From assembly GCA_003123965.1 (NCBI GenBank), contig NNSL01000505.1, positions 1 through 17,807 of the forward strand: DNA of 17,807 bases. The letters are read 5' to 3'. The translations under genes were made by a program, and so were the position numbers. The stretch is from Balneolaceae bacterium SMO_bin1. GTDB taxonomy: Bacteria > Bacteroidota > Rhodothermia > Balneolales > Balneolaceae. The notes under the pieces were generated by a model. The model did no database searches, was not told where the DNA came from, and saw only the letters and a program-made list of their open reading frames with translations. Shown here in pieces: positions 15,296 to 17,807 of the stretch (position 1 is its first letter; each line of letters opens with the position of its first letter).

Positions 15296-17110
15296 CTAAT
15301 TTCTTTGGATTTTGTCGCGGGTCAGGTAATCAACAATAACACGCGTAATTACAATGGCGCTGAAAAGTGATGCTACAATACCGGCCATCAGCGTAACGGC
15401 AAAGCCCTTAATAGGCCCTACGCCGAAGCTGTACAGGATAATACCCACAAAGAAGGTGGTTACGTTGGCATCAACAATGGCGCTCATGGCATTTTTATAT
15501 CCGGCATCAATAGCTGCACGCATGGTTTTGCCCAGGCGTTGCTCCTCGCGTATACGGTCGAATATGAGCACGTTCGCATCCACCGCCATACCAATGGTGA
15601 GTACAATACCGGCAATACCGGGTAATGTGAGTGTGGCTTTGAAAGCCGCGAGAATACCCAAAATAAATATAATGTTCAGAATCAGGGCAAGGTCGGCAAT
15701 AGCCCCACCTTTGTGATAATACACGATCATAAATATGGCTACCGCTATCAGCCCAAAGAGGGTGGAATAAAAACCGGCCTGGATAGACTCCTCACCGAGC
15801 GTGGCACCAACGGTGCGTTCCTCAACAATATCGAGCGGGGCGGGCAGTGCACCCGAGAGCAGAATATTCACAAGGTCTTGCGCTTCCTCGGGGCTTTCGA
15901 GCCCGGTGATGGATGAACGGCCACTGGAAATTTTAGTCTGCACATTGGGATAGGAGTACACATACCCATCGAGCACGATGGCTACTGGTTTGCCAATATT
16001 GGCTCCGGTTATACGGGCCCATTGTCGCGCCCCTTCGCTATTCATGTTCATGGACACCTCGGGCTGATTGGTGGTTTGCGAAAACTGCGTTGAGGCCTCC
16101 TCAATAACATCGCCGGTCATTTCTATTTGATCGCGAACGGCATATAAGCGGAACAGTTCACCGCCATTTTCCATAGTCTGGAACGGTCCCGACTCCCACA
16201 TCAGCGTGGCGTTTCGGGGCAATATGCGCTGCACTTGTTCACGGTTCAGCAGTTCACTTACGCGACCGGTATCTGTGGCTGCGGCATATCCAAACACGTA
16301 AGGTGTTCGGGTCTGCGGATTCATGACTTGCAGCAGCGGGTTTTGGCTTGGCGCCTGGTTTAGGCTGTCGGCGGTAGTATCAGCCTGGGCCTGTTGATCA
16401 AAGTATTGGATTATCTGCTCCTTGGCCGTTGAAATTTGATCGGCATTGGGAGCCAAACGGAATTCCAGGCGGGCCGTCCCCTTCAAAAGATCACGAATAC
16501 GCTGCTTGTCGGCCACGCCGGGCAGCTCAACCACTACGCGGTTATTGCCCTGCTCAAGAATGGAGGGCTCGGTAACTCCGTATCGGTCCACGCGTGATCG
16601 AATAATATCCATCGCGCGATCTACGGCGCTTGAGCGTTGATTCTTCAGGTACTGCTCAATTTCGGCATTGGTTGATCGCCGCGTAATATCACCGGCATCA
16701 GAGCGAAAATATCGACTCAGGCGCGCATTTGCATCGCGCTGCTCAAACAGATCAACCATTACTTCAATAAAATCAGAGTCGTTTTCAAGGGCTTGCTCCT
16801 CAGCCTGACTGATTACATTGGTCAACGTACTGTCGGCGTATTCACCCGCCAGTTCGCGTACAAGCTGGGGCGTTCCCACTTCCAAGGTAACGTGCATACC
16901 GCCCTGCAGATCGAGCCCGAGAGAAAGGGCATTTTCACGCAGGTCCTGCAGTTTTCCAGCATTTTCTTCACGGTAAGTAGCCTCTTCGGCCTGTGGAAGG
17001 TCTTCAATGTAGTTGCGTTCCAGCCAAAGCTGCACACTGGGCCACAAATACCACCCGGTAATAAGTAAGAATGCAGCAATAAATGCTAATTTAGTTCCAT
17101 TATTATTCAT
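15296..17110 (-). CDS. secD: Protein translocase subunit SecD
   Basis: The product is 604 residues. Span 1 is at 8-24. The first periplasmic motif LGLDLQGGMH is at 64-73. A large P1 region follows, with RVVVELPGV and a Gln/Ala-rich insert near residues 235-265. The second half carries ALPAPLDIVEERTVGATLG and five membrane spans with TIGMAVDANVLIFDRIREE (505-523), including the proton-relay Asp. The 87-base leader before its ATG can form alternative hairpins and follows a possible arrest-peptide gene. No clear Shine-Dalgarno site is present. Confidence 0.97.
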   Translation of the reverse strand: MNNNGTKLAFIAAFLLITGWYLWPSVQLWLERNYIEDLPQAEEATYREENAGKLQDLRENALSLGLDLQGGMHVTLEVGTPQLVRELAGEYADSTLTNVISQAEEQALENDSDFIEVMVDLFEQRDANARLSRYFRSDAGDITRRSTNAEIEQYLKNQRSSAVDRAMDIIRSRVDRYGVTEPSILEQGNNRVVVELPGVADKQRIRDLLKGTARLEFRLAPNADQISTAKEQIIQYFDQQAQADTTADSLNQAPSQNPLLQVMNPQTRTPYVFGYAAATDTGRVSELLNREQVQRILPRNATLMWESGPFQTMENGGELFRLYAVRDQIEMTGDVIEEASTQFSQTTNQPEVSMNMNSEGARQWARITGANIGKPVAIVLDGYVYSYPNVQTKISSGRSSITGLESPEEAQDLVNILLSGALPAPLDIVEERTVGATLGEESIQAGFYSTLFGLIAVAIFMIVYYHKGGAIADLALILNIIFILGILAAFKATLTLPGIAGIVLTIGMAVDANVLIFDRIREEQRLGKTMRAAIDAGYKNAMSAIVDANVTTFFVGIILYSFGVGPIKGFAVTLMAGIVASLFSAIVITRVIVDYLTRDKIQRN

Positions 17111-17140
17111 AACTATGCAATGTTTCTTGTTGTAGATAAA

Positions 17141-17161
17141 TTTTAAGGCACTGCCTTAAAA
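17141..17161 (-). promoter_or_regulatory. Hairpin in the secD leader
   Basis: ttttaaggc-act-gccttaaaa is a perfect 9-bp inverted repeat with a 3-base loop, about 30 bases upstream of the secD ATG. The T-run after it on the minus strand is poor (TTTATC), so it is a weak terminator at best. Its arm can also pair with segments at 17167-17172 and 17186-17190, which suggests switching structures. Confidence 0.5.
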
Positions 17162-17197
17162 AACGAGCAGTGGAAAAGAGAGGGTAGTGCAGTAAAT

Positions 17198-17743
17198 CTA
17201 GGGCGCGCCAATGGCAATCCCGCTAATAAGCGGTGCAATTAAGTAGGCATCGCCGGGCAACGCATCGGGAGCAATAACTTTTGCTGAAGGCCCAAGGCTT
17301 CCGTTTTTAAAAGGGAGTAAAGGCAGTCCGTCTAATCCTGCTATTTGATGCGGCTGCAGCGAGAACGTTGGTTTCACCCGCTCGTGCGTGGGTACGGCAG
17401 ACATGGCGCTTCCGTTCTGATATTGATTCCACTCTACTAACAGTATCTGCTGCAGGTTATCAGAAGCGGTGCCCTCGGGCAGGTTGAAGTCATCATTGTT
17501 CTGACTGATAATTTCCGAAGCCTGCTCTATAAGCGAATTGATATCGGAATCAGACTTCTTGAGCGCATGAAGTTGCTGTTCGAGCTGTGCGGCATGCGTT
17601 TTTTTGGCCAAGGTTTGCAGCCAATTGGCAAACTCAGCATTCGATTGAGTTGCATGCACGGGCTTGGCTATTGCAAGCATGAGACCAACGCAAAGCATTG
17701 CAATGGTGCCAATACGTAATATGTGGGAACGTAGCCAGTTCAT
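17198..17743 (-). CDS. Secreted hypothetical protein upstream of secDF; candidate translation-arrest leader
   Basis: I do not recognise a family for this 181-residue protein. It has a classic Sec signal peptide: MNWLRSHILR, a hydrophobic core IGTIAMLCVGLMLAIA, and KPVHA with likely cleavage after Ala-31. A polar helical region follows (about 35-82, rich in Gln/Lys), then a Pro/Gly-rich tail. The last residues read YLIAPLISGIAIGAP and are followed directly by TAG. Size, signal peptide, location just upstream of secDF and a Gly-Ile-x-x-Gly-x-Pro end resemble SecM (GIRAGP) and the secDF-linked arrest peptides VemP and ApdA/ApdP, but the SecM Arg and the RAPP/RAPG motif are absent. The arrest role is inference; an ordinary exported protein is the alternative. 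Start ATG at 17743. Confidence 0.75.
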   Translation of the reverse strand: MNWLRSHILRIGTIAMLCVGLMLAIAKPVHATQSNAEFANWLQTLAKKTHAAQLEQQLHALKKSDSDINSLIEQASEIISQNNDDFNLPEGTASDNLQQILLVEWNQYQNGSAMSAVPTHERVKPTFSLQPHQIAGLDGLPLLPFKNGSLGPSAKVIAPDALPGDAYLIAPLISGIAIGAP

Positions 17744-17750
17744 GAGGGGC

Positions 17751-17781
17751 TGAAAATAGGCAGAATCAAACTGGCAGACAA
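17751..17781 (-). promoter_or_regulatory. Possible promoter of the leader gene-secDF operon
   Basis: On the minus strand TTG (17781-17779), a 20-base spacer and TATTTTCA (17758-17751) approximate TTG / TAnnTTTG with two mismatches. It would put the transcript start almost at the ATG at 17743, so the leader would be nearly leaderless. Confidence 0.3.
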
Positions 17782-17807
17782 CCTCTTTTTATCTTGCTGT
17801 CATCACA

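Overview
The window looks like a chromosomal segment from a bacterium of the FCB group, most likely Balneolota or a close relative of Bacteroidota. This is inference. Both tRNA genes are preceded by a TTG-N20/21-TAnnTTT[G/A] promoter, most genes lack an obvious Shine-Dalgarno sequence, and the protein set fits (DUF4153 membrane protein, Kup, SerA of the ASB/ACT type, a GAF/PAS/HisKA_2 kinase). Nearly everything is core metabolism or secretion. The exception is the left edge, where a tyrosine recombinase with an unusually strong ribosome binding site sits next to a tRNA-Pro gene and probably marks the end of an integrated element.

Layout. 1-419 (-): N-terminal part of a tyrosine integrase, cut by the window edge. 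420-763: tandem direct repeat, terminator, tRNA-Pro(GGG) and its promoter. 764-2590 (+): DUF4153 membrane protein. 2606-8221 (-): a likely operon read as purF, engB, serA, a methylmalonyl-CoA epimerase-like gene, and a DoxX-like membrane protein that a +1 frameshift separates from a periplasmic domain. 8350-10275 (+): kup potassium transporter. 10429-12308 (+): a GAF-PAS-PAS-HisKA_2-HATPase sensor kinase broken by two +1 shifts. 12404-12547 (-): tRNA-Gly(GCC) with terminator and promoter. 12591-17743 (-): a short secreted protein, secD, secF, a STAS protein and purA, all in one direction.

Two themes stand out. First, the 181-residue secreted protein directly upstream of secDF has the architecture of a translation-arrest (Sec-monitoring) leader peptide: signal peptide, low-complexity body, and an extreme C-terminus GIAIGAP followed immediately by a stop codon. 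The following intergenic region can form mutually exclusive hairpins. This resembles SecM-secA, VemP-secDF2 and ApdA/ApdP-secDF, but the sequence is different, so it is a candidate new arrest peptide.

Second, four single-base frame disruptions at short homopolymers break three genes: epimerase, DoxX-like gene and sensor kinase (twice). In each case the missing protein continues in another frame. They are either sequencing or assembly indels or real gene decay, and reads would decide. The cell-wide roles are purine synthesis (purF, purA), serine synthesis (serA), ribosome assembly (engB), protein export (secDF) and potassium uptake (kup).
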